Assembly (NCBI GenBank): GCA_905235505.1
Contig: CAJOMJ010000017.1
Span: 26,843-90,842 of the forward strand
Direction of reading: 5' to 3'
Source of the DNA: Paludibacteraceae bacterium
GTDB lineage: Bacteria; Bacteroidota; Bacteroidia; Bacteroidales; Paludibacteraceae
DNA length: 64,000 nt
The notes under the pieces were generated by a model that did no database searches, was not told where the DNA came from, and saw only the letters and a list, made by a program, of their open reading frames with translations. Every line of letters starts with the position of its first letter. Within the stretch, counting starts at the first letter, position 1. Made by a program: the position numbers and the translations under genes. Below are positions 50,678 to 60,402 of the stretch, in pieces.

Positions 50678-52249
50678 ATGAAAATTTACCACGGAAAAAT
50701 TCTGACGATAGATGAAAAGAACAGCATCTATCAATATCTTGTAGAAGATGCAGGACGGATTGTTTATGTAGGAAATGAATGTCCTCCGGAGAAATACTCC
50801 AAAGCAGAAAAAGTAGAGTTAGACGATAAGGTGCTTCTTCCATCCTTCGTGGATACGCATCAGCATTTTGCATCGTTTGCTCTCTTTCATTCAGGACTGA
50901 ATGTGATGGAAATCACCTCGAACAAAGAGATGATGAAGGCAATTAAAGAGTATGCCGACAAGACAGAAGACAAGATATTATTCGCATTTGGTGCATCCCC
51001 ATACTCTGTAAAAGAGGGAATACTGATTAACCGCGAAGAATTGGATAGCGTTTGTCCCGACCGACCCATTATGTTGGTGAAATATGATGGTCATGCTTGC
51101 GTGGTTAATACCAAATTGCTGAAAAAATTAGACGGAAAATTGAAAAAGCTCCGCGGCTATCATCCGGAAAGCGGAGAGATGAACCAAGAGGCCTTCTTTG
51201 CATGTTCTGACTATATATCTAATTCTGTATCCATACCTAAATTGATACGGAATATGCAACGCGCAGTGGATTATGAGGCTTCAAAAGGGATCGGAATGGT
51301 ACACACGGTTAGTGGTGTCGGTTTCCCGCTAAATGCAGATATTACAATAGAGAAACTCTTTGCAAAAAGTGTACAGGGAGGCTTTCAGATACGGGTATTC
51401 CCTCAATCGATGGATACAACTGTAGCAACAAGCAGAAATATCCCCAGAATAGGCGGTTGTTTCGAGTGTGCGTTGGACGGTTGCTATGGTTCGCAAGACG
51501 CAGCATTAATAGAGCCTTATGAGAATGATAAAAGTAATTATGGCGTATTGTACAAAACCGATGAAAAAGTCATTGAGTTTTGCAAGAAAGCCAATAGGAT
51601 GGGATTGCAGATAGAAATGCATGCAATAGGCGATAAGGCGTTTGCGCAAGCGACGAAAGCGTTGAAGGCTGCATTAGATGATTATCCCAGAACAGATCAT
51701 CGGCACGGCATCATTCACGCTTGCTTGCCAACAAAAGAAGGAACTGACATTTGTGCGAAATATCATATTAACCTATTGATGCAGTCCGCTTTTGATAACT
51801 GGCGTCAAGAACCACCGGAGTATACGGAGAGCATTTTAGGTAAGGAGCGCAATGCGCAACTGAATCCGGTGAAGACATTTTTGGAAAAAGGCTGTGTAAT
51901 AGGTCAAGGAAGTGACGCCCCTTGTACTAATCCCGATCCGATAGATTGGTTGTACCATGCATGCAATCATACAAATCCGAGTCAATCCGTCAGTGTCTAT
52001 AACGCATTACGGATGTTGACATATAATGGTTGTTATGCTACTTTTGACGAAAAAGAACGCGGTACATTAGAGGTCGGCAAGATAGCAGATATGGTCATCC
52101 TTTCTGCCAATCCCTATAAACTGAATCCGCAAGAATTGCGGCAGTTAAAGGTGGAGAAACTGATTCTAAATGGTGAGGAATACAAACCTCAAAATCAATC
52201 TATGATGTCCGTTCTTTGGAAGGGATTGACCAACAAACAGAAATATTAA
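50678..52249 (+). CDS. YtcJ-like amidohydrolase
   Basis: A 523-residue metal-dependent amidohydrolase of the YtcJ/Amidohydro_3 type. Motifs: GKILTIDEKNSIYQYLV in the small beta-sandwich, LLPSFVDTHQHFASF (HxH metal motif), IEMHAIGDKAFAQATKAL, HRHGIIHACLPT, and IGQGSDAPCTNPDPIDWLYH with the late aspartate. The reaction is hydrolysis of an amide, formamide or related bond; the substrate is unknown. It has no promoter of its own and lies 48 bp after the broken DUF1016 gene and 19 bp before the synthetase-cytidylyltransferase fusion, so a joint pathway is likely. Confidence 0.82.
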   Translation: MKIYHGKILTIDEKNSIYQYLVEDAGRIVYVGNECPPEKYSKAEKVELDDKVLLPSFVDTHQHFASFALFHSGLNVMEITSNKEMMKAIKEYADKTEDKILFAFGASPYSVKEGILINREELDSVCPDRPIMLVKYDGHACVVNTKLLKKLDGKLKKLRGYHPESGEMNQEAFFACSDYISNSVSIPKLIRNMQRAVDYEASKGIGMVHTVSGVGFPLNADITIEKLFAKSVQGGFQIRVFPQSMDTTVATSRNIPRIGGCFECALDGCYGSQDAALIEPYENDKSNYGVLYKTDEKVIEFCKKANRMGLQIEMHAIGDKAFAQATKALKAALDDYPRTDHRHGIIHACLPTKEGTDICAKYHINLLMQSAFDNWRQEPPEYTESILGKERNAQLNPVKTFLEKGCVIGQGSDAPCTNPDPIDWLYHACNHTNPSQSVSVYNALRMLTYNGCYATFDEKERGTLEVGKIADMVILSANPYKLNPQELRQLKVEKLILNGEEYKPQNQSMMSVLWKGLTNKQKY

Positions 52250-52268
52250 TCAATAAACATATAAGATT

Positions 52269-53738
52269 ATGGTAGACAAGAATTATTGCATGAGTTCGTT
52301 TCTGACGTTCCGTTACATCGAAGATCCTAAGATGGAGTTCTATGAGGGCTTGCATCATACGGGAGATATGCCTTATCCTGAAGAGAAGAAAGTATTGGTG
52401 CGAACCGCGCAAGATATAGCAAACGCCTATAGAGAGATGTTTGCCGCCAAGGAGAAAGAAGCAAAATTAGGTATATTGTTGTCCGGCGGTATGGACTCAG
52501 GTTGCCTCGCTGCGTTTATGAAACCCGGCACAGATGCATATACATTCCGTTTCTTGGATGCAACCTATTCTACAGGGGATATGGAACGTGCAAAGTTGTA
52601 TGCAGAGAAATACAAATTGAACTTGCACTATGTAGATATTAATTGGGAAGTGGTGCAAAAGAATCTTCCTGCGCTGATGAAAACGAAAGGAGCTCCGGTC
52701 CATTCGATAGAGCCGCAAATCATGGAAGCGGCTTTGCAAGCCAAGAAGGACGGAGTGGAGATGATGGTGGCAGCCGATGGAAGCGATCTTGTGTTTGGAG
52801 GTATGGACAAGATGCTTTCCAAAGACTGGACTTTCGATGAGTGGGTTGAATTCTATACATTCCTTGACCCGAAAAAAGTTCTTCGTGAACCGGTGTCAAT
52901 GATAGATATCTATGAACGCTTCCGCTTGCCGGATAACATGATTGATTTCTTACGGTTCCAAGATGAGATTTTCGCCCATGAGTCCAGCGCGTCATATTGC
53001 AATGCTTTTATTACGGCAGGAATGAAATATACACCATTCTTTGATCCATCGGGAATGGTGAAGATGGCAGAGCCGTTGGATCTGAAACGCGTTCGTAGCG
53101 GGGAATCAAAATATCTTATAAGGGAATTATTCCATATGTGCTATCCGGAATTCCCGATTCCGGAAAAAGTGCCTATGCCACGTCCTGTGGATATCTATTT
53201 CAAGGATTGGCAAGGTCCTACACGCCCGGAGTTCCGCAGAGATATAGATATATCTGCTCTTACGGGCAATCAGAAATGGTTGTTGTATTGTTTGGAGCAA
53301 TTCCTGAATATGCACGAGCCGCTCAAAATAGGTTATACCACGGGAGTCTATGACCTTTTCCATATAGGTCACCTAAACTTGCTGCGCAAGGCAAAAGCGC
53401 AATGCGACTACCTCATAGTAGGTGTATCTACGGATGACTTGGTGGAGTATAAGGGCAAGCGCTCTGTCATTCCGTTTGAGGAACGTAAAGAGATAGTAGG
53501 TGCTATTAAGTATGTGGATGAGGTAGTTATTCAAGAAGACATGGATAAACTTGGTGCTTGGAAGAAATATCATTTTGATGTTATGTTCGTGGGTGATGAT
53601 TGGAAGGGAACCGAAAAATGGAATAAGATTGAGTCCGAACTCGCAGGGGTAGATGCAAAAGTTGTCTATTTCCCTTATACAAAGGGTACCAGTTCCACTC
53701 TTATCAATGAAACCTTAAATAAATTACGTACCATATGA
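52269..53738 (+). CDS. Asparagine-synthetase domain fused to cytidylyltransferase
   Basis: A 489-residue two-domain protein. Residues about 10-345 resemble the synthetase half of AsnB: SSFLTFRYIEDPKMEFYEGL is the linker strand that follows the glutaminase domain in AsnB, LSGGMDS (71-77) is the PP-loop, and AADGSDLVFGGMDKML the second ATP site. The glutaminase domain with its N-terminal Cys is absent. Residues about 352-489 are a TagD-type cytidylyltransferase: TTGVYDLFHIGHLNLLRKAK with HIGH at 365-368, FVGDDWKG, and TKGTSSTLI. I infer that the first domain adenylates an acid and forms an amide, and the second makes a CDP conjugate for the LicD gene that overlaps it by 4 bp. Confidence 0.85.
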   Translation: MVDKNYCMSSFLTFRYIEDPKMEFYEGLHHTGDMPYPEEKKVLVRTAQDIANAYREMFAAKEKEAKLGILLSGGMDSGCLAAFMKPGTDAYTFRFLDATYSTGDMERAKLYAEKYKLNLHYVDINWEVVQKNLPALMKTKGAPVHSIEPQIMEAALQAKKDGVEMMVAADGSDLVFGGMDKMLSKDWTFDEWVEFYTFLDPKKVLREPVSMIDIYERFRLPDNMIDFLRFQDEIFAHESSASYCNAFITAGMKYTPFFDPSGMVKMAEPLDLKRVRSGESKYLIRELFHMCYPEFPIPEKVPMPRPVDIYFKDWQGPTRPEFRRDIDISALTGNQKWLLYCLEQFLNMHEPLKIGYTTGVYDLFHIGHLNLLRKAKAQCDYLIVGVSTDDLVEYKGKRSVIPFEERKEIVGAIKYVDEVVIQEDMDKLGAWKKYHFDVMFVGDDWKGTEKWNKIESELAGVDAKVVYFPYTKGTSSTLINETLNKLRTI

Positions 53739-54673
53739 ACTTACCAAAGATCCCTGATGTCTTTTTTCAGAATCAGGTTATATGCGACTATCAGGTTAAT
53801 TCCCGCATGAAAAAAATATGGGCAGTTGAATTTGATTTGCTTAATGAGTTAATCAAAGTATGTGAGGAATACCATCTAACATATTACTTATTCGGAGGAA
53901 CAATGCTTGATGCTGTTAGACACCAAGGGTTTATACCATGGGATAATGATGTAGATGTGATATTACCAAGAAAAGATTATGATAAATTATTGGAAATAGG
54001 GCCAAAAGTATTTAAAGCTCCATACTATTTTCAAACACCTAAGACAGAAGATGGTAAATATTTCTACTTTTTTGCCAAACTATGTAATAGTCTAACAACG
54101 GGACGTAGCGATGTCGAATATAAGGCAGGACAGAATTGTGGTATATTCATAGATATTTTCTTCTTGGATAATTTGCCTGACGGTAAATTGGAACGTTGGT
54201 GGTATGTACATAAACTTAGTAGAATAACACGTATGGCACGCTTTTGTGGGGCTTCTATTTTGTTTACTCCAAAGAAAGGACTAATCAACATTCTGAAAAT
54301 GAAAATTAACAAACTGATATACAAATTAAGTGGTAGCCCTTCGCCGAGTAAATTATTTGATAGATATAACCATGTGGCAGGGAAATATAAAGACAAAGAA
54401 ACTGAAGAATGGGGACAAATAGTATGGGGGTATAGAGATAGTGTAACATGGAAAAGACATGATTGGAAGTCATCAATACTCGCATCTTTTGGTCCACTCG
54501 AAACCGTTATCCCGGAAAAATATGATATAGTATTAAGAAAGCAATATGGAGATTATATGCAATTTCCTCCCAAAGAACAACGCGTATGTCACGAATACTA
54601 CGATTTCGATGCCGAGACACCATATAAAGAATACTTTGAACGAAAAACGAATGGTCGAAACTATGATACCTAA
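53735..54673 (+). CDS. LicD family phosphotransferase
   Basis: A 312-residue LicD enzyme: YYLFGGTMLDAVRHQGFIPW then DNDVDVILPRKDYDKLLE. It should move a phospho-substituent from a CDP carrier to a glycan. It overlaps the fusion gene by 4 bp (ATGA) and the following GT2 by 11 bp, so the CDP donor, the transferase and a glycosyltransferase are translationally coupled. It differs in sequence from the LicD at 30024. Confidence 0.87.
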   Translation: MNLPKIPDVFFQNQVICDYQVNSRMKKIWAVEFDLLNELIKVCEEYHLTYYLFGGTMLDAVRHQGFIPWDNDVDVILPRKDYDKLLEIGPKVFKAPYYFQTPKTEDGKYFYFFAKLCNSLTTGRSDVEYKAGQNCGIFIDIFFLDNLPDGKLERWWYVHKLSRITRMARFCGASILFTPKKGLINILKMKINKLIYKLSGSPSPSKLFDRYNHVAGKYKDKETEEWGQIVWGYRDSVTWKRHDWKSSILASFGPLETVIPEKYDIVLRKQYGDYMQFPPKEQRVCHEYYDFDAETPYKEYFERKTNGRNYDT

Positions 54674-55721
54674 GATAATCCACATCGTCATGACGCCGAC
54701 ACGCAATGAGGCATGGGTGATACGGGCGTTTCTGGAATCCACCACACGCTGGGCGGATTATATTATCATCTGTGACCAGTTTTCTACTGATGGGACGAGG
54801 GAGATTGTCGCGGAATATGCTGCGCAGACCGCATCGCTGACAGAAGACAGACCGTTAGCACTGACAGAAAAGAAACGGGCGGAGGTAATACTTATTGATA
54901 ACCCGAATACAGAGTTCAATGAGGCAGAGCGGCAACGTATACTCGTTGCCAAGGCGCGTGAGGTAGCCGCAGGGCGTGATGCACTGCTTTGGGGGTTGGA
55001 TGCCGATGAGATATTGGCTGCCAACGCCTTTGAGACTGACGACTGGCAGAAGATACTTCATTCCAAACCCGGTGCAGTATTTTGGTTCCAATGGGCACAA
55101 CTGACGCACGACAAACAGCATTACTATAATCCGCTAGCGTTCTATCCTTTGCTCTTCCACGATGATGGTGTAGAACCCCACGGCAATTATGTGCGCGAGA
55201 TGCACTCCATGCGTATTCCTTACCCATTGGACGAGCATGATATGACACATGTGCAGGATTTCCGCGTGCTGCATCTTGGACCGGCTCCTCTAAATCGTGT
55301 CCATGCCAAGGAGCGGTTCTATATGTTTGTTGATTGGCAGGTCAATCACCGTCCGCCCTATACGATGGGACGCAGCTATATAGGCAGCAATGCTTATCCT
55401 GCGGAGCAGTTTGATTTGCCTGAGGAGTGGATATATACCCATGAGAAGGACAGTTGGAGCCTATGGGAGAATGTAGAATTGGACGAGACGCATTGCTGGA
55501 TGGATGATTATATCTATGAGCGATTGGACAAGTTCCCGAAATCCACACTCGCCAAACTACCCATCTGGACGCCTGAGTTTATGGATTACTATAGCATCCA
55601 AGACCCCCGTCCGTGGTATGTGCGGTTGGTGCACAAGTACATTGACCTCACACAACCTCACAAGAATAACATCTGCGTTAGAGCAATAGACAAGTTGCTA
55701 CGTAAGTTCAGCAAACATTAA
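54663..55721 (+). CDS. GT2-like glycosyltransferase
   Basis: A 352-residue GT-A enzyme: IIHIVMTPTRNEAWVIRAFL, DYIIICDQFSTDGTREIV and the metal-binding region LLWGLDADEILAANAF. HNHRPPYTMG and the mature C-terminal basic tail are unique. It starts at MIPKIIHIV (54663), inside the end of the LicD gene. It likely builds the sugar that receives the LicD-transferred group. It is more GC-rich than the LicD gene before it. It converges on tdh. Confidence 0.8.
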   Translation: MIPKIIHIVMTPTRNEAWVIRAFLESTTRWADYIIICDQFSTDGTREIVAEYAAQTASLTEDRPLALTEKKRAEVILIDNPNTEFNEAERQRILVAKAREVAAGRDALLWGLDADEILAANAFETDDWQKILHSKPGAVFWFQWAQLTHDKQHYYNPLAFYPLLFHDDGVEPHGNYVREMHSMRIPYPLDEHDMTHVQDFRVLHLGPAPLNRVHAKERFYMFVDWQVNHRPPYTMGRSYIGSNAYPAEQFDLPEEWIYTHEKDSWSLWENVELDETHCWMDDYIYERLDKFPKSTLAKLPIWTPEFMDYYSIQDPRPWYVRLVHKYIDLTQPHKNNICVRAIDKLLRKFSKH

Positions 55722-55804
55722 AATCAATCATGGTGAACCGCCAAATCAGCACATTCGAGACATCAACAGACTGTCGAAGCCTTGTTCCGAAGATTATTCA
55801 GTTA

Positions 55805-56830
55805 TCACCACTCAAGGAGTACTTTGCCGCATTGACCTGATTCCATGAGATCGAAGGCTTCCTGATACTGTTCAAACGGGAACCTATGTGTAATCACCGG
55901 TGACAGATCCAAGCCGCCGAGCAACATCTGCTCCATCTGATACCATGTCTCCCACATGCGTCTGCCTGTGATACCCTTGATGGTTAGCGCATTGAAGATG
56001 ACATCCGACCAATTGACCTTCGTGTCAGATGGGAGAATGCCCAACTGGGCGATGTTGGCACCCTTATACATGTGCTGTACCATATCGTTGAAAGCGGCAG
56101 GGGCACCGGACATCTCAAGTCCTACATCGAAACCTTTGATATTCAACTGCTTCATTGCATCTTCCACGGTCTCTCCTCGTGAACCGTCAACCGTGAGAGT
56201 GGCTCCCATACGCTTGGCGATGTCAAGGCGAAGCGGGTTGAGGTCGGTGACCACGATGTTCTTCGCGCCTGCAAAACGGCATATCCCGGTTGCCATTGTG
56301 CCAATCAGCCCGGCACCTGTGATGAGCACATCTTCTCCAAGAACGGGGAAGGCAAGGGCGGTATGTGTGGCGTTGCCGAATGGGTCCATGATTGCGGCGA
56401 AGTCGTCGGGTATGGAGTCTTTGAGTTTGACAATATTGCTCTCGGGAATAGTAACATACTCTGCAAAAGCACCGTCTTTGCCAAAGATACCTACCGACAG
56501 AGAATGTTCGCACACGTGCCCCATGCCTCTGCGGCAGTTTCTGCAATGACCACATACGATATGCCCCTCGGCAGTTACGCGCTCGCCAACATGCACGTTT
56601 CTCACACCGGCACCTGTCTCTACCACTGTGCCGACAAACTCATGACCCATGGTGTAGGGTGGGGTGCAGTGGGTCTGACTCCACTCGTCCCACTTGTACA
56701 TGTGCAAGTCTGTGCCACAGATGGCCGCTTTCTTGACTTTTATAAGAACATCGTTCACCCCCACCTCGGGCATCTGAACATCCTCCATCCAGATTCCACG
56801 CTCGGGGTAACGCTTAACCAAGGCTTTCAT
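55805..56830 (-). CDS. tdh: L-threonine 3-dehydrogenase
   Basis: A 341-residue zinc medium-chain dehydrogenase oxidising L-threonine to 2-amino-3-oxobutyrate. CGTDLHMYKWDEW and TMGHEFVGTVVETGAGV hold the catalytic zinc ligands; HIVCGHCRNCRRGMGHVC is the structural zinc site; VLITGAGLIGTMATGICRFA is the NAD Rossmann loop. It is the second gene of a kbl-tdh unit (66-bp gap), the standard threonine-to-glycine pathway. Confidence 0.95.
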   Translation of the reverse strand: MKALVKRYPERGIWMEDVQMPEVGVNDVLIKVKKAAICGTDLHMYKWDEWSQTHCTPPYTMGHEFVGTVVETGAGVRNVHVGERVTAEGHIVCGHCRNCRRGMGHVCEHSLSVGIFGKDGAFAEYVTIPESNIVKLKDSIPDDFAAIMDPFGNATHTALAFPVLGEDVLITGAGLIGTMATGICRFAGAKNIVVTDLNPLRLDIAKRMGATLTVDGSRGETVEDAMKQLNIKGFDVGLEMSGAPAAFNDMVQHMYKGANIAQLGILPSDTKVNWSDVIFNALTIKGITGRRMWETWYQMEQMLLGGLDLSPVITHRFPFEQYQEAFDLMESGQCGKVLLEW

Positions 56831-56896
56831 ATTGAAGAATTATATTAGAGATTTGAACACTATTATATTATAATTATACCGTTGCGCTGTCAGATG

Positions 56897-58096
56897 TTAT
56901 GCTAATACGCCTAATTGTTTGCCTACTTTGACAAATGCTGCAACACCCTTGTCGAGTTGCTCTTTTGTATGCGCTGCACTTACCTGAACGCGGATACGCG
57001 CCTGACCCTGAGGCACAACAGGATAATAGAATCCTGTAACATATATGCCCTCATCTTGCAATGCTGCTGCAAACTCCTGACTGAGACGTGCATCGTACAG
57101 CATAACTGCACAGATAGCCGATTGTGTGGGTTTGATGTCGAAACCTGCCGCCTTCATCCTTGTGACAAAATACTCTGTGTTCTCATGCAGACGGTCTTGC
57201 AGAGTGTTGTCGCGTGTAAGAAGTTCGAAGGTCTTCAACCCTGCTGCCGCAATCATAGGCGGGATACTGTTGCTAAACATATACGGACGCGAACGCTGGC
57301 GAAGCATGTCGATAATCTCCTTTCTTCCGGTAGTAAAACCTCCGACAGAGCCTCCAAACGCCTTGCCCAGTGTGCCGGTGATAATCTCTATCTGTCCGCG
57401 CAGATTGTACAACTCTGTTACGCCATGGCCTGTCTTGCCTACAACACCTGCCGAGTGACTCTCATCTACCATGACGAGGGCATTGTATTTCTTTGCCAGT
57501 TCGTATATCTTGTCAAGCGGACATACATTGCCGTCCATTGAGAATACACCATCTGTGGCAATGATGCGGAAACGCTGCTCCTGAGCCTTCTTCAGTTGCT
57601 CCTCGAGGTCGGCTACATCGCCATTCTTATAGCGGTAGCGCACTGCCTTGCAAAGACGCACACCGTCGATGATGCTGGCATGATTGAGTGCATCGGAGAT
57701 GATGGCATCTTCGTCGGTGAGCAGAGGTTCGAACAGACCTCCGTTGGCATCGAAACAAGCGGCATAGAGTATGGTGTCTTCTGTGCCAAAGAAGTCGCTG
57801 ATGGCTTTCTCCAACTGCTTGTGAGTGTCCTGAGTACCGCAAATGAAGCGCACTGACGCCATTCCGTAGCCTCTCTTGTCCATGCGCTCTTTGGCTGCTT
57901 TGATGAGTTCCGGATTGTCGGCAAGGCCAAGGTAATTGTTGGCGCAGAAGTTGATTACTTCTGTCTCTTTGCCGTTGTTGTCAACTTTGATTCCGCTTGA
58001 CTGCGGACTGACGATTACACGCTCGTTTTTGTAGAGCCCTGCTTCACGAATTGACTGCAGTTCCGCCTGCAGATGTTTCTGAAATTCTGTGTACAT
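56897..58096 (-). CDS. kbl: Glycine C-acetyltransferase (KBL)
   Basis: A 399-residue PLP enzyme of the alpha-oxoamine synthase family that cleaves 2-amino-3-oxobutyrate with CoA to glycine and acetyl-CoA. The PLP lysine is in TGTLGKAFGGSVGGF; NFCANNYLGLADNPELI and VMVDESHSAGVVGKTGHGV are further signatures. It is first in the operon with tdh. Confidence 0.95.
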   Translation of the reverse strand: MYTEFQKHLQAELQSIREAGLYKNERVIVSPQSSGIKVDNNGKETEVINFCANNYLGLADNPELIKAAKERMDKRGYGMASVRFICGTQDTHKQLEKAISDFFGTEDTILYAACFDANGGLFEPLLTDEDAIISDALNHASIIDGVRLCKAVRYRYKNGDVADLEEQLKKAQEQRFRIIATDGVFSMDGNVCPLDKIYELAKKYNALVMVDESHSAGVVGKTGHGVTELYNLRGQIEIITGTLGKAFGGSVGGFTTGRKEIIDMLRQRSRPYMFSNSIPPMIAAAGLKTFELLTRDNTLQDRLHENTEYFVTRMKAAGFDIKPTQSAICAVMLYDARLSQEFAAALQDEGIYVTGFYYPVVPQGQARIRVQVSAAHTKEQLDKGVAAFVKVGKQLGVLA

Positions 58097-58161
58097 GGTA
58101 TGTTAGTGTTTATAGTTGTTTTGTGTTAATCTGTTCTTTGAAAGAATATCTTTTGAGCACA

Positions 58162-58192
58162 CAAAGGTAGTGCAAGATTTTGGATTTTGCAA
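58162..58192 (-). promoter_or_regulatory. Promoter for kbl-tdh
   Basis: On the minus strand TTG (58192-58190) and TACCTTTG (58169-58162), 20-bp spacer, 65 bp before the kbl ATG. It is back to back with the C10 protease promoter. Confidence 0.8.
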
Positions 58193-58201
58193 GTAGAATA
58201 T

Positions 58202-58232
58202 TTGCCCCTGTCGTTTTTTTTCTTTACCTTTG
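58202..58232 (+). promoter_or_regulatory. Promoter for the C10 protease
   Basis: TTG at 58202-58204 and TACCTTTG at 58225-58232, 20-bp spacer, 55 bp before the ATG at 58288. Its -33 box lies 9 bp from the divergent kbl promoter. Confidence 0.8.
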
Positions 58233-58287
58233 TGCGCTCTTAGAGAATGAATATATAAATGTGAACCCCAAAATATCAATCTATACG

Positions 58288-60393
58288 ATGAGAAAGTCTA
58301 TATTTATACTGCTGGCTGTTGCGATATGCAGTATCTGTTTTGCAGAAGAACGTACTGAGAAAGAGGCTGCTGAGATTGCAGCTTCATTCACCAACAATCA
58401 TCCCCAACTGAGTATGGCGCGCAAGTCGCCCCGCAAGTCTGTTGATATGCGTCTTGTTCAGACACGCAAACAGACAGGTAGAGAAAAGCCCGCATACTAC
58501 GTGTTCAACCAAGACGACAACTCAGGATTCGTCATCGTCTCGGGCGATGACAGAACAGATGATGTGCTCGTATATAGCAACGAAGGTAGTTTCAATCCGG
58601 AGACGGTTAATCCTAATTTCCGCTTCTGGCTTGACTATCTTGCTGAGTCAATATCTACTATTGATAGCCTTGATGATGCCGGCGTAACTTCGTTAAAGAC
58701 CAATGCCGCTTCTGTTACTGAAATAAAGCCTCTTCTCGGCAATACGGCATGGGAACAGGGCACGCCCTACAATAATCTCTGCCCGATAGACATTTGGGAC
58801 AATACACGCTCTTATACCGGTTGTGTGGCTACGGCTGCTGCTCAGATTATGCGCAAATGGGAGTGGCCCAAGGTCGGCGTCGGTAGTAAAACATATACTT
58901 GGGAAAACTACGCATACACTAAGGTGCTTCAGCGGGTAGAACTCACTGCCAACTTCGGCGAGACGGAATACGACTGGGATAATATGCTCGACCACTACCA
59001 AGGTGTTAAATACAACGAGCAACAGGCACTTGCCGTGGCAACGCTGATGTATCACTGCGGTGTGGCATGCGAGATGATGTACGGGGGCGACAAAGCGTAT
59101 GGCAGCGGCTCATTCACCGAGTTGATGGCTGACGGGTTAAACAAGTATTTCTCCTATACCTATGACCGTCTTCTCAGTACCTATTCCGAAAGAGAATATA
59201 CATCTAATGGTAAAACCCCCATGCCCGAAGGAATGACTGTTGAATGGAAAGCCCCGGCAAGTCGCTTTGAAGAACTCTTTAATGCAGACCTTGAGGCGGG
59301 GAGACCTATTATTTTGGGTGGTGTTGATAGTAGTGAAGGAGGACATGAGTTCGTTTGTGATGGTCGTGATGCCGACGGTAAGTTTCATATAAACTGGGGT
59401 TGGGAAGGAGTCGGCAATTCTTATTGCTCTATCTCCTTGCTCCGTCCGAAAGGCGAATCTGCGAACTTCTCATCTTCTATTGATGCTCTGATCGGGCTTG
59501 AACCTGTAACTATAGACACCGTGTTTGTAACGGGCGTGGAGCTGGCACCTGAAAAACTTGAACTCAAGATAAACGAGAAACAGACTCTCGCTGCAACCGT
59601 CTCTCCTCAGAACGCTACTGTGAAGAGACTTACGTGGCATAGCGGCGATAGCACTATTGCCGTGGTTAATAGCAATGGAAAAGTGAGGGGCGTATCTCAA
59701 GGTACAACAGTCATTACGGTGACCACGGTTGAAGGTGGCTTTGAGGCGCAATGTGCTGTAACTGTAACAAACGAGGTTGTGCCGATAGAGGAGTTTACTC
59801 TTGTGACCGATATAAACGAACTCTCTGCAGGAGACGAGTTGATAATGGTTGCCTTACATTCATCCGCACCTCAGGCGGCTACGAAGAATATCTCCGCCAA
59901 TGCTTCTGTGTCATATATGGGAGTGGAGAAGGTTTCAATAACCGAAAACACCATCACTCTTGAAGAGGGTAGCAACGTGGCTGTATTTACACTCGCCGGC
60001 AACTCTGATGCATGGACTCTTACCAATCAGGACGGGGCTTTGCTCGGCACTACTGCTGTGAAGAAACTTAGTTGGACAGAAGGCGTTACCGACTGGAATA
60101 TCTCCATCTCTGACACCAAGGCTACTATCGTGCCGGTTGCTGACAATGCCGAAGACTACGGGCGTATGATTTACAACTACAACAACGGTAACCCCCGTAT
60201 GTCTCTCTACACCTCTAATACAAGTTCCGCTATGTTGCTGCCGCAGATTTATGCCCGACCGCGAGACCCAAAACAACCTGCGGCACTCGACAACACGAGA
60301 ACAGTTCCTGCTGTACACAAACTGATACGTGACGGCAGGATACTGATTATTCGTGACGGAGTAACCTACGATATTCTGGGCAGGAGACTGTAA
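58288..60393 (+). CDS. Secreted C10 (streptopain-like) cysteine protease
   Basis: A 701-residue exported protease. Signal peptide MRKSIFILLAVAICSICFA, then a Spi-type propeptide (YYVFNQDDNSGFVIVSGDDR), then the C10 catalytic domain with Cys179 (SYTGCVATAAAQIMRKW), His353 (GGHEFVCDGRD) and HINWGWEG. A Big2 Ig-like domain (VTGVELAPEKLELKINEKQT ... AQCAVTVTN) and a second beta-rich domain follow. The C-terminus ends RDGVTYDILGRRL, resembling a short sorting tail. It probably degrades external proteins at the cell surface. The ATG at 58288 was chosen as the signal-peptide start. Confidence 0.9.
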   Translation: MRKSIFILLAVAICSICFAEERTEKEAAEIAASFTNNHPQLSMARKSPRKSVDMRLVQTRKQTGREKPAYYVFNQDDNSGFVIVSGDDRTDDVLVYSNEGSFNPETVNPNFRFWLDYLAESISTIDSLDDAGVTSLKTNAASVTEIKPLLGNTAWEQGTPYNNLCPIDIWDNTRSYTGCVATAAAQIMRKWEWPKVGVGSKTYTWENYAYTKVLQRVELTANFGETEYDWDNMLDHYQGVKYNEQQALAVATLMYHCGVACEMMYGGDKAYGSGSFTELMADGLNKYFSYTYDRLLSTYSEREYTSNGKTPMPEGMTVEWKAPASRFEELFNADLEAGRPIILGGVDSSEGGHEFVCDGRDADGKFHINWGWEGVGNSYCSISLLRPKGESANFSSSIDALIGLEPVTIDTVFVTGVELAPEKLELKINEKQTLAATVSPQNATVKRLTWHSGDSTIAVVNSNGKVRGVSQGTTVITVTTVEGGFEAQCAVTVTNEVVPIEEFTLVTDINELSAGDELIMVALHSSAPQAATKNISANASVSYMGVEKVSITENTITLEEGSNVAVFTLAGNSDAWTLTNQDGALLGTTAVKKLSWTEGVTDWNISISDTKATIVPVADNAEDYGRMIYNYNNGNPRMSLYTSNTSSAMLLPQIYARPRDPKQPAALDNTRTVPAVHKLIRDGRILIIRDGVTYDILGRRL

Positions 60394-60402
60394 TAGCCTT
60401 GT

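Noticed and set aside
52269-53738. True asparagine synthetase
   Set aside because: The glutaminase domain is absent and a cytidylyltransferase is fused at the C-terminus, within a LicD operon.
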